Assembly (NCBI GenBank): GCA_027593175.1
Contig: JAQCJI010000015.1
Coordinates: 1-46,765, forward strand
From: Bacteroidota bacterium
Lineage (GTDB): Bacteria; Bacteroidota; Bacteroidia; Cytophagales; Cyclobacteriaceae
Direction of reading: 5' to 3'
Length of the DNA: 46,765 nucleotides
Both the position numbers and the translations under genes were made by a program. The notes under the pieces were generated by a model that was not told where the DNA came from, made no database searches, and worked only from the letters and a program-made list of their open reading frames with translations. Position 1 is the stretch's first letter. Every line of letters begins with the position of its first letter. Positions 31,484-40,573 of the stretch are shown piece after piece.

Positions 31484-34225
31484 ATGAAATATCTTTTTCT
31501 TACGATTGCCTTATTTTTTGTAGTGCTTGGCTTGCAAGCCCAAACCTACAGCCTCAAAGGAACAGTCCTTGAGGCAGGCAAATCAGAACCCATTGCCTAT
31601 GTCAACATCCTGCTGCTCCGGGTCTCCGATTCAACTCAGGTAGCCGGAACTATTTCAGAAGTAGACGGGCAGTTTGAGATCAAATCCATTAAAGAGGGTA
31701 TTTACCTGTTCAAAATTCAATACCTCGGCTACCAAATTCTGTTCAGAACCTTGGACCTCCAATCGGACACCCAACTGGGAATCCTTTTCCTCCGTGAAGA
31801 AGAACAGGCCCTATCCGAGGTGGTGGTGGCAGCTAACCGAGCCGCAGGCGCACAAAAAAGAGACACCACACTCTATAATGCAGATGCCTTCCGAACCATG
31901 AAAGATGCCAGCGCGCAGGTACTGATTGAAAAATTGCCTGGCGTAGTATTCGACGGCGGTGTGCTGCAGGCCCAAGGAGAAAATATAACCCAAATCCTAG
32001 TGGATGGCAAACCCTTCTTTGGAACGGATGTACGCGCAGCCCTCCAAAACCTGCCCGCTGAAGTCATCCAAAGCATCGAGATTTTTGACCAGAAAAGTGA
32101 GAAATCCCAGGTCAGCGGTTTTGACGATGGAGAACGCCTCAAAACAATCAACATCATCACCAAAGTCAATCGCCGAAAAGGGCAATTTGGAAAAACCACC
32201 GCAGGCTATGGCAACCAAGACCGCTACCTCACAGGTACCAGCATCAACGCCTTCGACGAGGATCAACGGCTCACCTTTACTGGACTGGCCAACAATGTCA
32301 ACCTCCTCACCTACTCCAGTGATGCGGCCACCCAATCCCAGGGCGAAGGAAGACCCCAAGAAGGCATTGTTACTACCTCAATCTTAGGACTTAATTACAG
32401 CAATCAATGGGGCACACAACTAAAAATCACCGGCAACTACGGGTATACCAAAAATGAAAACATTGGACTGATTAACCGAGTGCGGGATTTTGTAACCTCC
32501 GACCAATCAGACGTGACTTACACTGAAGAAGCACAAGATATCCGAACCAATCACCAACATGTAGCCAACATCCGATTGGAATACAACCCCAACGATAAAA
32601 CAAGAATCTTATATATCCCTAGATTATCCGCAAATATTGAAACAGAAAATTCTTCATTTTTTGGGAAAACAAGCGATAAAAACACCCCCATCAACCAAGT
32701 TGAAAACCAACGAATAGGTAAGTACGATGACTACGATTTCTTTAATCGATTCATTATCAGCCGAAAGTTCAATACCCTAGGTAGGTCTTTGTCTTGGAGA
32801 TCAATCCTACATCGTGGTTGGAATCGTGACGAATCCACTCGCTTGGCTACTTCCTTATTTTTTCAGGGTAGCGAAACTCGAAGTGAGATGTTAAACCAGC
32901 AAACACAAAGAGAACGCTTTGGAACTTTTTGGGAAACGGGACTTTCTTACACCGAAAAATTGGGTAAGAATGGACAATTGGAAATAGAATACGAAGTAGG
33001 AAATCGAACCAACGATTCGGATCAGCGCGTATACAATCGAGATAAGGAAGATTTTGGGTTGATCGAAGAGCTAGACACCCTACTCACCAATGTCTATTTC
33101 AGCGATTACCTCACCCAAGAAACTGAATTGGGTTACCAATACAGCACGGAAAAATTGAAATTCCAAACGGAGTTACAGTACCAATCTGCCAAACTTGACA
33201 ATAGACAAGAATTCCCAAAGTCCTTTCAGTTGGAACGGAATTTTTCGGCTTGGCTCCCAACCCTTCGCTTGGAGTACAAATTCAACCCCAATACCAATAT
33301 ACAGGTCGATTACGATACCCAAACTGCTGAACCCTCCATTTGGCAGCTTCAACCGGTCATCAACAATACCAATCCCCTTCAATTACGTGTGGGAAATCCC
33401 GACTTGGACCAATCCTATAGCCAGGAAGTTCGCCTTCGCTTCCGCAGTCAAAATCCCGACAGCGATCGCAGCTGGTTTTTGTTTACCAGCTCCTCACTTA
33501 CCAATCGGTTTATCAGCAACAGTACCCTGATCGCTAGCCAACCGATAACCCTAGTAGAAGGCATCACCTTGCAGAAAGGTGCCCAGCTCCTCAAGCCAGT
33601 CAACTTGGATGGCTTCTGGGAGATGCGCTCTTGGGCTAGTTATGGGATGCCGCTGGAATTCATTAAATCCAAATTGAATATAAGTGCTGGCGGAGGATTG
33701 ACCCGTAGACCAGGTCAGGTCAATGACCGCATTGGCTTTACCAACTCCCAGCGCTTGAGTACTGGCCTTTCCATCGCCAGCAGCATCAGTGAAAACCTGG
33801 ACTTCAACCTCTCTTCCCGCTCCTCATTCAATCGCTCGGAGAATACACTCAACCCCAACCTAAATACGGATTTTTTCCAGCAACGCTTCCGACTCAACTT
33901 CAACTGGATCATTTGGCAAGGCATCATCTACCGACTTGACTTGAATCACCAGATCAATTCGGGTTTGAACGCAGGCTTCAATACCAACTTCTCGCTAGTC
34001 AACATGAGTTTGGGTAAAAAAGTATTTAAAAATCAGCGTGGAGAGGTGAGCATCATGATCTATGACCTACTCAACCAAAACGCCAACGTACGACGAAATA
34101 TCTCCGACACCTTCATCGAAGATATCCAAACTAACGTCCTACAGCAGTATTTTATGCTTTCCTTTACCTATAATATCCGGCGCTTCAGCAAGGGAATGGA
34201 CGAGGAGGCCTATAAGGAAATGTAG
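31484..34225 (+). CDS. Outer-membrane beta-barrel receptor with carboxypeptidase-regulatory domain (TonB-dependent-type)
   Basis: A 913-residue outer-membrane protein. The signal peptide is MKYLFLTIALFFVVLGLQAQ. A carboxypeptidase-D-regulatory Ig-like domain follows (about 22-105: YSLKGTVLEAGKSEPIAYVNILLL). A plug-like domain spans ~110-220 (QVLIEKLPGVVFDGGVLQAQGENITQILVDGKPFFG). The rest is a large barrel of the OMP_b-brl_3 kind ending in FMLSFTYNIRRF. It is a TonB-receptor-like protein, but no SusD partner or FecI/FecR pair adjoins it, and the substrate is unknown. Preceded by ~330 bases without a gene. Confidence 0.88.
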   Translation: MKYLFLTIALFFVVLGLQAQTYSLKGTVLEAGKSEPIAYVNILLLRVSDSTQVAGTISEVDGQFEIKSIKEGIYLFKIQYLGYQILFRTLDLQSDTQLGILFLREEEQALSEVVVAANRAAGAQKRDTTLYNADAFRTMKDASAQVLIEKLPGVVFDGGVLQAQGENITQILVDGKPFFGTDVRAALQNLPAEVIQSIEIFDQKSEKSQVSGFDDGERLKTINIITKVNRRKGQFGKTTAGYGNQDRYLTGTSINAFDEDQRLTFTGLANNVNLLTYSSDAATQSQGEGRPQEGIVTTSILGLNYSNQWGTQLKITGNYGYTKNENIGLINRVRDFVTSDQSDVTYTEEAQDIRTNHQHVANIRLEYNPNDKTRILYIPRLSANIETENSSFFGKTSDKNTPINQVENQRIGKYDDYDFFNRFIISRKFNTLGRSLSWRSILHRGWNRDESTRLATSLFFQGSETRSEMLNQQTQRERFGTFWETGLSYTEKLGKNGQLEIEYEVGNRTNDSDQRVYNRDKEDFGLIEELDTLLTNVYFSDYLTQETELGYQYSTEKLKFQTELQYQSAKLDNRQEFPKSFQLERNFSAWLPTLRLEYKFNPNTNIQVDYDTQTAEPSIWQLQPVINNTNPLQLRVGNPDLDQSYSQEVRLRFRSQNPDSDRSWFLFTSSSLTNRFISNSTLIASQPITLVEGITLQKGAQLLKPVNLDGFWEMRSWASYGMPLEFIKSKLNISAGGGLTRRPGQVNDRIGFTNSQRLSTGLSIASSISENLDFNLSSRSSFNRSENTLNPNLNTDFFQQRFRLNFNWIIWQGIIYRLDLNHQINSGLNAGFNTNFSLVNMSLGKKVFKNQRGEVSIMIYDLLNQNANVRRNISDTFIEDIQTNVLQQYFMLSFTYNIRRFSKGMDEEAYKEM

Positions 34226-34343
34226 AAGGATGAGGAAGGGGACTAACCTAGGGCATAGTCCCATTCGATTCATTTTTTGACGTCTCTTGAGTGAGGATCT
34301 AAAAATACCTACCCTAGCGCAGCGGGACTGCTGCAGTAAAAAA

Positions 34344-34916
34344 ATGAACTGGAAAAAAGAGATTAAATCTTGGGGTGCAATTTTGGCTGTTTTTGCCTTT
34401 TTATATTTTACGGGACTGATTCCTGTGATTCAAGGGGGCTTACAATCGGTGTTGCTCGCTACGGGTTTGATGAAGCCCAGCATCGAGGTGCCCGACCTCA
34501 CCGACCAAAAGTTTGACTACCGCGGACAGTTTACTGATTTTAAAGGGAATACCATCGATCTCCAAGCCTACCGTGGCAAAACCGTATTTATCAACCTTTG
34601 GGCTTCCTGGTGTGGGCCTTGCCGCGCAGAGATGCCCCACATTTCCGATCTTTACGATGCGGTTAAGGATACCCAAAATCTCGAATTTTTGATGATTGGG
34701 CTAGACGAAAACAAGCAGAAAAGTCAAGATTTTATGGAGGGAAAAAGTTGGACCTTCCCTGTAGTCCATGCCAGTTATGGCTTGAATGAGAGTTTACAAA
34801 GCGAATCCATCCCCACCACTCTTGTGGTCAACAAGGAAGGGAAAATCGTGTTTTACCAACAAGGGATGAGCAATTTCAATACGGACGAATTCAAGGCTTT
34901 TTTACGTGGTCAATAA
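34344..34916 (+). CDS. TlpA-type thioredoxin-like protein, membrane anchored
   Basis: A 190-residue thiol-disulfide oxidoreductase. I use ATG 34344 (MNWKKEIKSWGAI); a TTG at 34287 would add 19 unlikely residues. One N-terminal membrane anchor (about 11-29) places the domain in the periplasm. The redox motif is W-C90-G-P-C93 in INLWASWCGPCRAEMPHI, and a cis-Pro lies in ESIPTTLVV. It is a reductase/cytochrome-maturation-like fold (TlpA/ResA/DsbE group); the target is unknown. The gene is 118 bases after the beta-barrel gene and convergent with moaE, with only 13 bases between stops. Confidence 0.9.
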   Translation: MNWKKEIKSWGAILAVFAFLYFTGLIPVIQGGLQSVLLATGLMKPSIEVPDLTDQKFDYRGQFTDFKGNTIDLQAYRGKTVFINLWASWCGPCRAEMPHISDLYDAVKDTQNLEFLMIGLDENKQKSQDFMEGKSWTFPVVHASYGLNESLQSESIPTTLVVNKEGKIVFYQQGMSNFNTDEFKAFLRGQ

Positions 34917-34929
34917 ATCCCTTGACAAA

Positions 34930-35376
34930 TCAGATATTCACCTTCCATTGAGTGTCCGAAGAATCTAGGATTTCTTTGCCCCAGATCGGCAGCTCTGCCT
35001 TGATGCGCTCCACCAGTTCCTCGCAGGCTTGTTGTGCAGCTTTCCGGTGTTTGGAAGAAGTAAAGACAAAAAGGCAAATTTCTCCCACCTTGATCTCCCC
35101 GAGACTGTGGTAGATGTGCATGCAGGTCAGCGGGTACTTCGCAAAGACATCTTCCCGAATTTCAAAGGCCTTCTCTAGGGCCATTTCTTCATAACAGGTA
35201 TACTCGATAGCGATCACTTTGCCTTCTGGCTTTTCATCGGCACGGATTTGACCTAAAAAAATAGAGTGGCCTCCAATGTCTGTTTTGGTGGCATGATTGG
35301 CAATGGATTGGGCAATCTTCTCGGGTAAGATGGGGCCTTGCACGAATATATTCTTGGGGCTGCGTACCTTTTCCAT
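34930..35376 (-). CDS. moaE: Molybdopterin synthase catalytic subunit MoaE
   Basis: Large subunit of molybdopterin synthase, which puts two sulfurs from MoaD thiocarboxylate onto cPMP. The 148-residue protein has GGHSIFLGQIRADEKPEGKVIAIEYTCYEEMALE, the MHIYHSLGEIKVGEICLFVFTSSKHRKAA core with the HRKAA basic patch, and the catalytic Lys in PIWGKE. Length matches the family. ATG at 35376. It is last in the moaD-moeB-moaE run, seven bases after moeB, so it is co-transcribed. It is convergent with the TlpA-like gene. Confidence 0.96.
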   Translation of the reverse strand: MEKVRSPKNIFVQGPILPEKIAQSIANHATKTDIGGHSIFLGQIRADEKPEGKVIAIEYTCYEEMALEKAFEIREDVFAKYPLTCMHIYHSLGEIKVGEICLFVFTSSKHRKAAQQACEELVERIKAELPIWGKEILDSSDTQWKVNI

Positions 35377-35383
35377 GGCTCAA

Positions 35384-36451
35384 TTACGATTTTAGGGCAT
35401 TGATGCCTCCACGAATGGAGAAAATCTTCTTATCGGGATAGGTTTGCTGGAGGAGCTGCGCCGCTTTTTGGCTTCTTACCCCACTTTGGCAGAAGCAGAG
35501 AATCTCTTCCGCATCCTCAAATTGGTCCAACTGGCTTGAAAGGATGGAATAAGGCACTTTCACCAAGCCCGAACAGTCCAAAGGAGGCATTTCCCCGGGT
35601 TCGCGCACATCCACAAAAGCCACCTCCTGCCCCATCAATTTCATCGCCTCATTCCAAGTCAGCTGCTGAATGCCTTTAAAAGCCGAAGAGTAATCCCGTT
35701 GGTGAAAATCATTCCAAGAAGCTGGAAGAGCGGATTGATTTGCTGGATTGGGCTGAATTTCCAGTTCCTGAAACTGAGTATTAAGACTATTGAAAAGTAG
35801 TAATTTATTGCTGAGTGGCTTGCCAAGACCAGATACTACTTTGATCGCTTCCAAGGCCATCAGATTTCCAATAATCCCTGGCAACACCCCTAGCACGCCC
35901 GTTTCGGCACAGTTGGGGATTTCCTGAGGAGCGGGAGGATTGGGAAATACATCGCGGTAATTGCAGGGATGGCTACCTACATTAAATACTGACACTTGCC
36001 CTTCGTACTGGTAAATGGCCCCATAGACGAGCGGCTTTTTGAGGAGCACACAAGCATCGTTGACTAGGTATCGGGTAGGAAAATTGTCCGAGCCATCCAC
36101 CACCACATCATAGTGAAAGATGAGTTCTTGTGCATTTTCTACCGTTATGAATTCAGGAATAGCCTTCCACTGGATGTCGCTGTATTTTTCTTGAAAATAC
36201 TGTACCGCCGTTTCGGATTTATTTTTACCTAGGTCCTGTTGCCCAAAAAGCACTTGCCGGTTGAGATTAGAAAGGGCTACTACATCTCCATCCACCACGC
36301 AAATTCTACCGACGCCAGCGGCGGCCAGGTAAAGTAAAGCAGGGCAACCCAGCCCACCTGCGCCGATGACGAGCACGGAAGCCTGCTTCAGTTTGGCTTG
36401 GCCTTCTTGGCCAAATCCTGGCAAGATCACTTGTCTTTCAAATCTATCCAT
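35384..36451 (-). CDS. moeB: MoeB/ThiF-type adenylyltransferase with C-terminal rhodanese domain
   Basis: Activates the MoaD C-terminal Gly-Gly by adenylation and, through its rhodanese domain, probably supplies sulfur. In the 355 residues, 1-240 are an E1-like domain with IGAGGLGCPA (ATP loop), DGDVVALSNLNRQVLF, and catalytic C181 (PNCAETGVLGVLPGIIG). Residues ~265-355 are a rhodanese with loop C321-Q-S-G-V-R. The usual zinc site of E. coli MoeB (two CxxC pairs) is missing: PCYRCLFP is replaced by PCNYRDVFP and the second pair is absent. Related two-domain proteins are MOCS3/Uba4-like. Three bases after moaD; seven before moaE. A role in thiamine ThiS activation cannot be excluded. Confidence 0.9.
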   Translation of the reverse strand: MDRFERQVILPGFGQEGQAKLKQASVLVIGAGGLGCPALLYLAAAGVGRICVVDGDVVALSNLNRQVLFGQQDLGKNKSETAVQYFQEKYSDIQWKAIPEFITVENAQELIFHYDVVVDGSDNFPTRYLVNDACVLLKKPLVYGAIYQYEGQVSVFNVGSHPCNYRDVFPNPPAPQEIPNCAETGVLGVLPGIIGNLMALEAIKVVSGLGKPLSNKLLLFNSLNTQFQELEIQPNPANQSALPASWNDFHQRDYSSAFKGIQQLTWNEAMKLMGQEVAFVDVREPGEMPPLDCSGLVKVPYSILSSQLDQFEDAEEILCFCQSGVRSQKAAQLLQQTYPDKKIFSIRGGINALKS

Positions 36452-36454
36452 GGT

Positions 36455-36700
36455 TCAGCCTCCAGAAAATGGGGGTAAAAGGGCAATCTCCTGCCCTTGG
36501 GAAATATCCGTATCTGCTTGTATAATTTTCCGATCCAGCGCCATACGAAAGGTCAAGGACTTTAGCTTAGGAAATTGCTCGAGCAGCTGCTGTCTGAGGA
36601 ATTCCGAGCTACCTGGGTTTACGAGTTCAAGCGACTCGGAGCCTATTTTTTCAGCGAGCATTCCAAAGGCTTTGAGCTGGATGTAGTGCGGCATGTACAA
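36455..36700 (-). CDS. moaD: Molybdopterin synthase sulfur carrier subunit MoaD
   Basis: An 81-residue ubiquitin-like sulfur carrier. It has the beta-grasp pattern and ends in the Gly-Gly that is adenylated and thiocarboxylated (EIALLPPFSGG). ATG at 36700. It precedes moeB by three bases and the moeB product is its activating enzyme. A 74-base AT-rich gap separates it from the TauE/SafE gene and could hold a second promoter. Confidence 0.95.
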   Translation of the reverse strand: MYMPHYIQLKAFGMLAEKIGSESLELVNPGSSEFLRQQLLEQFPKLKSLTFRMALDRKIIQADTDISQGQEIALLPPFSGG

Positions 36701-36774
36701 ATCTTAATTTGAAACTAAATATAGGAGATTTGGGGGTTTGGTGATTGTTTTTTTTAAGCCTGTTATGAAAAAAA

Positions 36775-37509
36775 TCAACCAAAAATCAGCTTCACCGCCG
36801 CAAAGGCTAGGATGAAGGCCAAGAGGTAGGTGAGGAATTTGGGTCTCCACTTTTTAGCGCCCAAGTAGGCACCGAGTGCCCCTCCAGCCATGGTAAGGGG
36901 AATCAGCACCCAGAGCTGTGGGGATAGCTCTACCTGAAAGACGGAGGCTCCAAAAAAACCAGCGATCGAATTCACAAAAATAAAGAGCGCACTTACTGCG
37001 GCTGTTTCCTTCACTCCCAACCATCCCAAAAGAAGTAAAATGGGCGAAAGAATAATCCCTCCACCAATGCCAATCATCCCAGAAAGCAAGCCGATACTTC
37101 CCCCCAGGAGCGCTACCATCCAGGGCTGCTGGGCAAACTTGGGTTGAGAGGATACTGGAAAAATCCCCGCAAATCGTAACACCGGAAATAGAAGCAATAC
37201 CCCAAGCACCTGCTTGTACATCGTGGCATCCAATAAAATCCGCCCTCCGAGGTAAGCTGCGGGAATTGAAAAAATCACCAAGGTAAGGAATAGCCGCATG
37301 GGGAAAATTGCTGCTTTCCGGTAATTCAAAAACGAAATCAGGGAAACAAATACGTTTAAGATCAAAGCAGAAGGACGAATCTCCTGCGGAGCAAAGCCCA
37401 TCAGCGCTAAAATCATTAGGTAACTACTCGCTCCTCCGTGCCCTACGGCGGCATACATAAAAGCAGCAACAGGCATCAAAAGGTACAAGAAATACTCCCA
37501 ATTTTCCAT
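36775..37509 (-). CDS. TauE/SafE (TSUP) family membrane permease
   Basis: A 244-residue inner-membrane protein with about seven or eight helices and the family's repeated glycine-rich loops (VGHGGASSYLMI near the N-terminus, and GMIGIGGGIILSPILLLLGW in the second half). Members move sulfite, sulfonates, thiosulfate or other sulfur anions; the substrate here is unknown. It lies one base after moeA and 74 bases before moaD, so it sits inside the molybdenum-cofactor operon. A link to sulfur or molybdate handling is inferred from position only. No clear sign of recent transfer. Confidence 0.9.
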   Translation of the reverse strand: MENWEYFLYLLMPVAAFMYAAVGHGGASSYLMILALMGFAPQEIRPSALILNVFVSLISFLNYRKAAIFPMRLFLTLVIFSIPAAYLGGRILLDATMYKQVLGVLLLFPVLRFAGIFPVSSQPKFAQQPWMVALLGGSIGLLSGMIGIGGGIILSPILLLLGWLGVKETAAVSALFIFVNSIAGFFGASVFQVELSPQLWVLIPLTMAGGALGAYLGAKKWRPKFLTYLLAFILAFAAVKLIFG

Positions 37510-37510
37510 G

Positions 37511-38695
37511 TTACCAGGGATAAAACGGTACTAGAGTTCCCTCCTTCAAAAGGTGCTGTTCCTCTCCGATCTCGATCAAGCCATCTGCCGATCCAAAGGA
37601 AAGTAGGTTGAAGGATTCTTGCCCAGGCAAGACTTCCACCTGACCCGCTGCCAAACGCGCTTTAAGAAATACAGTCAACTTCGCCTGCTTTTCCCAGTTT
37701 GCTGCCAAGGGATAACTGCTGGTCTGAATCCAAGCGGCTGGATTCCCCATCCATTGGGTCAAGCTGGGCTTCACATACTGCATGAAGCAGGTCAAAACAG
37801 AGGCAGGATTACCCGGAAGGGCAAACACCAGCTTCCTCCCTTTTAATCCAGCCAAAAGTGGCTTTCCAGGTTTTTGCTTGACCTTATAAAACAAGGTTTC
37901 CACCCCATTTTCGGCCAAACCCTCCTTCACAAAGTCAAAATCGCCTACCGAAATACCTCCTGTAAGCAACAACACATCGGAGGAGGCTAGCGCTTCTCCA
38001 ATAACCCGAATGACTTCAGTGGGATCATCCTTCACTTTCCAAACCTTTACCTCGGAGATTCCTAATTGACTCAAGTAGCCCAGAAGAGCGGGTCCATTGG
38101 CATTGTAGATTTGTCCAGGCTGCAAAGTTTGTCCTACCTCCACCACCTCATCTCCAGTGAGAATGATGCTCACTTTAGGCGCTGCGTTAACGGTAACCTC
38201 CTCAACTCCTAGTGAAGCCAGGAGCCCAAGTGTACCTGGGGTAATGCGTGTGCCCTCTGCCAAAATCAACTGTCCCTGCTCACACTGGGTTCCTGCACGC
38301 CGGAGGTTCATTCCTTGGGTCAACTTTTCAAGATCAAAAAATATACGGTCTCCTTGCACGCGCACCCATTCCTGCTGCACGATGGTATCGGCTCCCTTGG
38401 GAACAGGAGCCCCTGTAAAGATCCGAACGACAGTTCCCTTTTGCAACGTAAAATCTGGGAATGTTCCTGCCTGCACCACTTGGGCTAACCGGCGGCTATC
38501 TCCCCCATCCTCCCAGGCAAAGGCATAACCATCCATACCCGAATTATCAAAGGAGGGCACCTGCATCGGTGCATGTACGGGGCTGGAGGTCCAATATCCT
38601 AGTGATTTTTGCAAAGGCAACTGCACTTTTTCCCCAGAAAGGGAAAGGCCCCTCAGGATTTCTTTGGCTTCCAGGACGGGTATAAATTCTTTCAT
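37511..38695 (-). CDS. moeA: Molybdopterin molybdenumtransferase MoeA
   Basis: Inserts molybdate into adenylylated molybdopterin to form Mo-molybdopterin. The 394-residue protein has the N-terminal MoeA domains (SFDNSGMDGYAF; RIFTGAPVPKGADTIVQQEWV) and the MoCF domain (SIILTGDEVVEVGQ; LLLTGGISVGDFDFVKEGL; GKPLLAG, FALPGNPASVLTCF). A C-terminal small beta domain follows. The second half of the TGGxSxG...D motif and the PGNP loop are intact. ATG at 38693-38695 overlaps the moaA stop, and the permease gene follows after one base. Confidence 0.96.
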   Translation of the reverse strand: MKEFIPVLEAKEILRGLSLSGEKVQLPLQKSLGYWTSSPVHAPMQVPSFDNSGMDGYAFAWEDGGDSRRLAQVVQAGTFPDFTLQKGTVVRIFTGAPVPKGADTIVQQEWVRVQGDRIFFDLEKLTQGMNLRRAGTQCEQGQLILAEGTRITPGTLGLLASLGVEEVTVNAAPKVSIILTGDEVVEVGQTLQPGQIYNANGPALLGYLSQLGISEVKVWKVKDDPTEVIRVIGEALASSDVLLLTGGISVGDFDFVKEGLAENGVETLFYKVKQKPGKPLLAGLKGRKLVFALPGNPASVLTCFMQYVKPSLTQWMGNPAAWIQTSSYPLAANWEKQAKLTVFLKARLAAGQVEVLPGQESFNLLSFGSADGLIEIGEEQHLLKEGTLVPFYPW

Positions 38696-39675
38696 TATCC
38701 TCCTATGCTGATCATGCTGCGATTTTCAATGGCTTCAGGATTGGCTTGCGTATAATCTGGACCAAACTGACCCCCCAAAGCGGCATGCTTTCTGGACAAA
38801 GAGAGTCGAATAATCGGTTCTACCTCATCTCCCTGTCGGAGAGCTCCCAAGAGGTCCAATTCCTCCTTTCCAAAGAGGCAATTTTTGATTTTTCCATCGG
38901 CGGTGAGTCGGAGGCGGTTGCAACTGCCGCAAAAGTGCTCACTCATGGTCGTAATGAAGGCAAAGGTGCCTGCAAATCCGGGGACTTGAAATTTCTTGGC
39001 GGTATCGTGTTTCTGGTCGTCCAATTTAATGATTTCAAATCGAGGTCGAACGAGTTCAAGGAGCTCCGCAGCGGTCACCACCTGTTTACTTTGCCAGTGA
39101 TTGCCCGAAAAGGGCATAAATTCAATAAAACGCACATGAATGGACAACTTTTCCGTGAGTTGCACAAAGTCCCCCACTTCTTCTTCGATCATTCCATGTA
39201 GGGCCACGGCATTGAGTTTGACGCGGAAACCGGCTTGAAGCAGGAGTTGGATATTGTCCCATACTTGGTGAAACTGATCCCGACGGGTTAATTTGAAAAA
39301 TTTCTCCGGCTGCAAGGTATCCAAACTCACGTTGATGGAGCGAACCCCTGCTTTTTTGAGGGCCTCCAAGTGCTTGTGAATCAGGACCCCATTGGTTGTG
39401 AGGGTGAGTTCAACCGGTAGAGCGGAAAGCTGCTCCAAAATCTCAGGAAACTCTTTTCGTGCCAGAGGTTCTCCTCCTGTCAAACGGATTTTTTTTACTC
39501 CTAACCCCACGAAAACTTGGGCTAGTTTCACAATCTCTTGGGCGCTCATGAGCTTCGACTGCGGCATCCATTCCATTTCCTCCACCGGCATGCAGTAGCT
39601 GCAACGGAAATTACAGTGATCTGTCAGCGAAATGCGCAGGTAATCGTGAATACGGCCAAAACTATCGTGAAGCAT
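38695..39675 (-). CDS. moaA: GTP 3',8-cyclase MoaA
   Basis: Radical-SAM enzyme for the first step of molybdenum-cofactor synthesis: GTP to 3',8-cH2GTP, which MoaC then turns into cPMP. The 326-residue protein has the SAM cluster C21xxxC25xxC28 (TDHCNFRCSYCMP), TGGEPLARKE, SINVSLDTL, and the second cluster Cys set in CGSCNRLRLTADGKIKNCLFG. The C-terminus ends in the essential Gly-Gly (MISIGG). First gene of the cluster; no moaC is in the window. ATG at 39675, with no recognised promoter. Confidence 0.97.
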   Translation of the reverse strand: MLHDSFGRIHDYLRISLTDHCNFRCSYCMPVEEMEWMPQSKLMSAQEIVKLAQVFVGLGVKKIRLTGGEPLARKEFPEILEQLSALPVELTLTTNGVLIHKHLEALKKAGVRSINVSLDTLQPEKFFKLTRRDQFHQVWDNIQLLLQAGFRVKLNAVALHGMIEEEVGDFVQLTEKLSIHVRFIEFMPFSGNHWQSKQVVTAAELLELVRPRFEIIKLDDQKHDTAKKFQVPGFAGTFAFITTMSEHFCGSCNRLRLTADGKIKNCLFGKEELDLLGALRQGDEVEPIIRLSLSRKHAALGGQFGPDYTQANPEAIENRSMISIGG

Positions 39676-39739
39676 AGCGCTATGTTAGGAAAAATCGTCG
39701 GAAAATGAAATTAAAGACCTATTCTAATTCCAAGTAAGC

Positions 39740-40564
39740 TTACTTTACTTTTTGAAAAGGTGTGGAGAAACTATAGAGCAGGCTTACATTCCATAAAAAA
39801 TCATCTCCAGGGATTTCGGAATTTAGTTCTTGGGTAAATTGCGTTTGAAAACCAATTGGAAAACCAGGTTTCGTGACCGTGAAGTTGGAGGTGAAATAAG
39901 TACCTCGGCTATTTTCTACATCTAGATAAAAAAGCTGGGGATTTATCTTTAAGTTGAGGTTTTTCCCAATTGGAAGTTTTGAAATCGTTGTGTTTAAGGA
40001 AAGAAAATTCAATCTATTTGGAGGCACTGGATTGAATCCATGTCCCTGTAAATAATAAAGCCCAATACTTACCTTCGGAGATATTTTATAGGTTGGCACT
40101 AATTCCATTATCAGAAATTGCTGATTGACTAACATCTCTACTTCTTTCCCATTAACTTTGACGAGACGTTTTTGAAAGGCAAATACTGGACCTCCACCCA
40201 AGGATAGGGTAAAGGGCTTGTCTTTGATTGCTTTGTAACGTCCAAAAAATGTGAAATTCCAAGGCTTCCCATCCATTCCAAAACGAAGTCCAGGATCAAA
40301 AGAGAAGCGCTTCCCCGACAAGGTTAGGTCAAACAATACTGCTGGTTTACCTAAAGTGAATGAAGGAATGAAGGAAACCCCATTATTGGTTGCCGTGATC
40401 ACTCCTCCAAACTGACCCGTAGGGGTAGCAGGTGTTGTTTCCTGAGCCATTAAGGAATCGGATATCAGAAAACTTGTAAAAATCAACACCAAAAATTCAA
40501 AAAGCGATTTTTGATTTTTTAAAATTTTGGCTAAAGTAGCAATCCAAACACCTTTAGGAAACAT
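39740..40564 (-). CDS. Outer-membrane or surface protein of unknown function
   Basis: A 274-residue protein. The N-terminus has an unusually long signal-like segment with a hydrophobic core (LFEFLVLIFTSFLISDSL) and a probable type I cut in LMAQET. The mature part is strand-rich with alternating aromatic residues (SFDPGLRFGMDGKPWNFTFFGRY; KISPKVSIGLYYLQGHGF) and ends in LWNVSLLYSFSTPF, in keeping with a small beta-barrel. No family recognised. The ATG at 40564 lies 10 bases after the stop of the ORF upstream; a start further in is possible. Confidence 0.6.
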   Translation of the reverse strand: MFPKGVWIATLAKILKNQKSLFEFLVLIFTSFLISDSLMAQETTPATPTGQFGGVITATNNGVSFIPSFTLGKPAVLFDLTLSGKRFSFDPGLRFGMDGKPWNFTFFGRYKAIKDKPFTLSLGGGPVFAFQKRLVKVNGKEVEMLVNQQFLIMELVPTYKISPKVSIGLYYLQGHGFNPVPPNRLNFLSLNTTISKLPIGKNLNLKINPQLFYLDVENSRGTYFTSNFTVTKPGFPIGFQTQFTQELNSEIPGDDFLWNVSLLYSFSTPFQKVK

Positions 40565-40573
40565 GAAAACATA

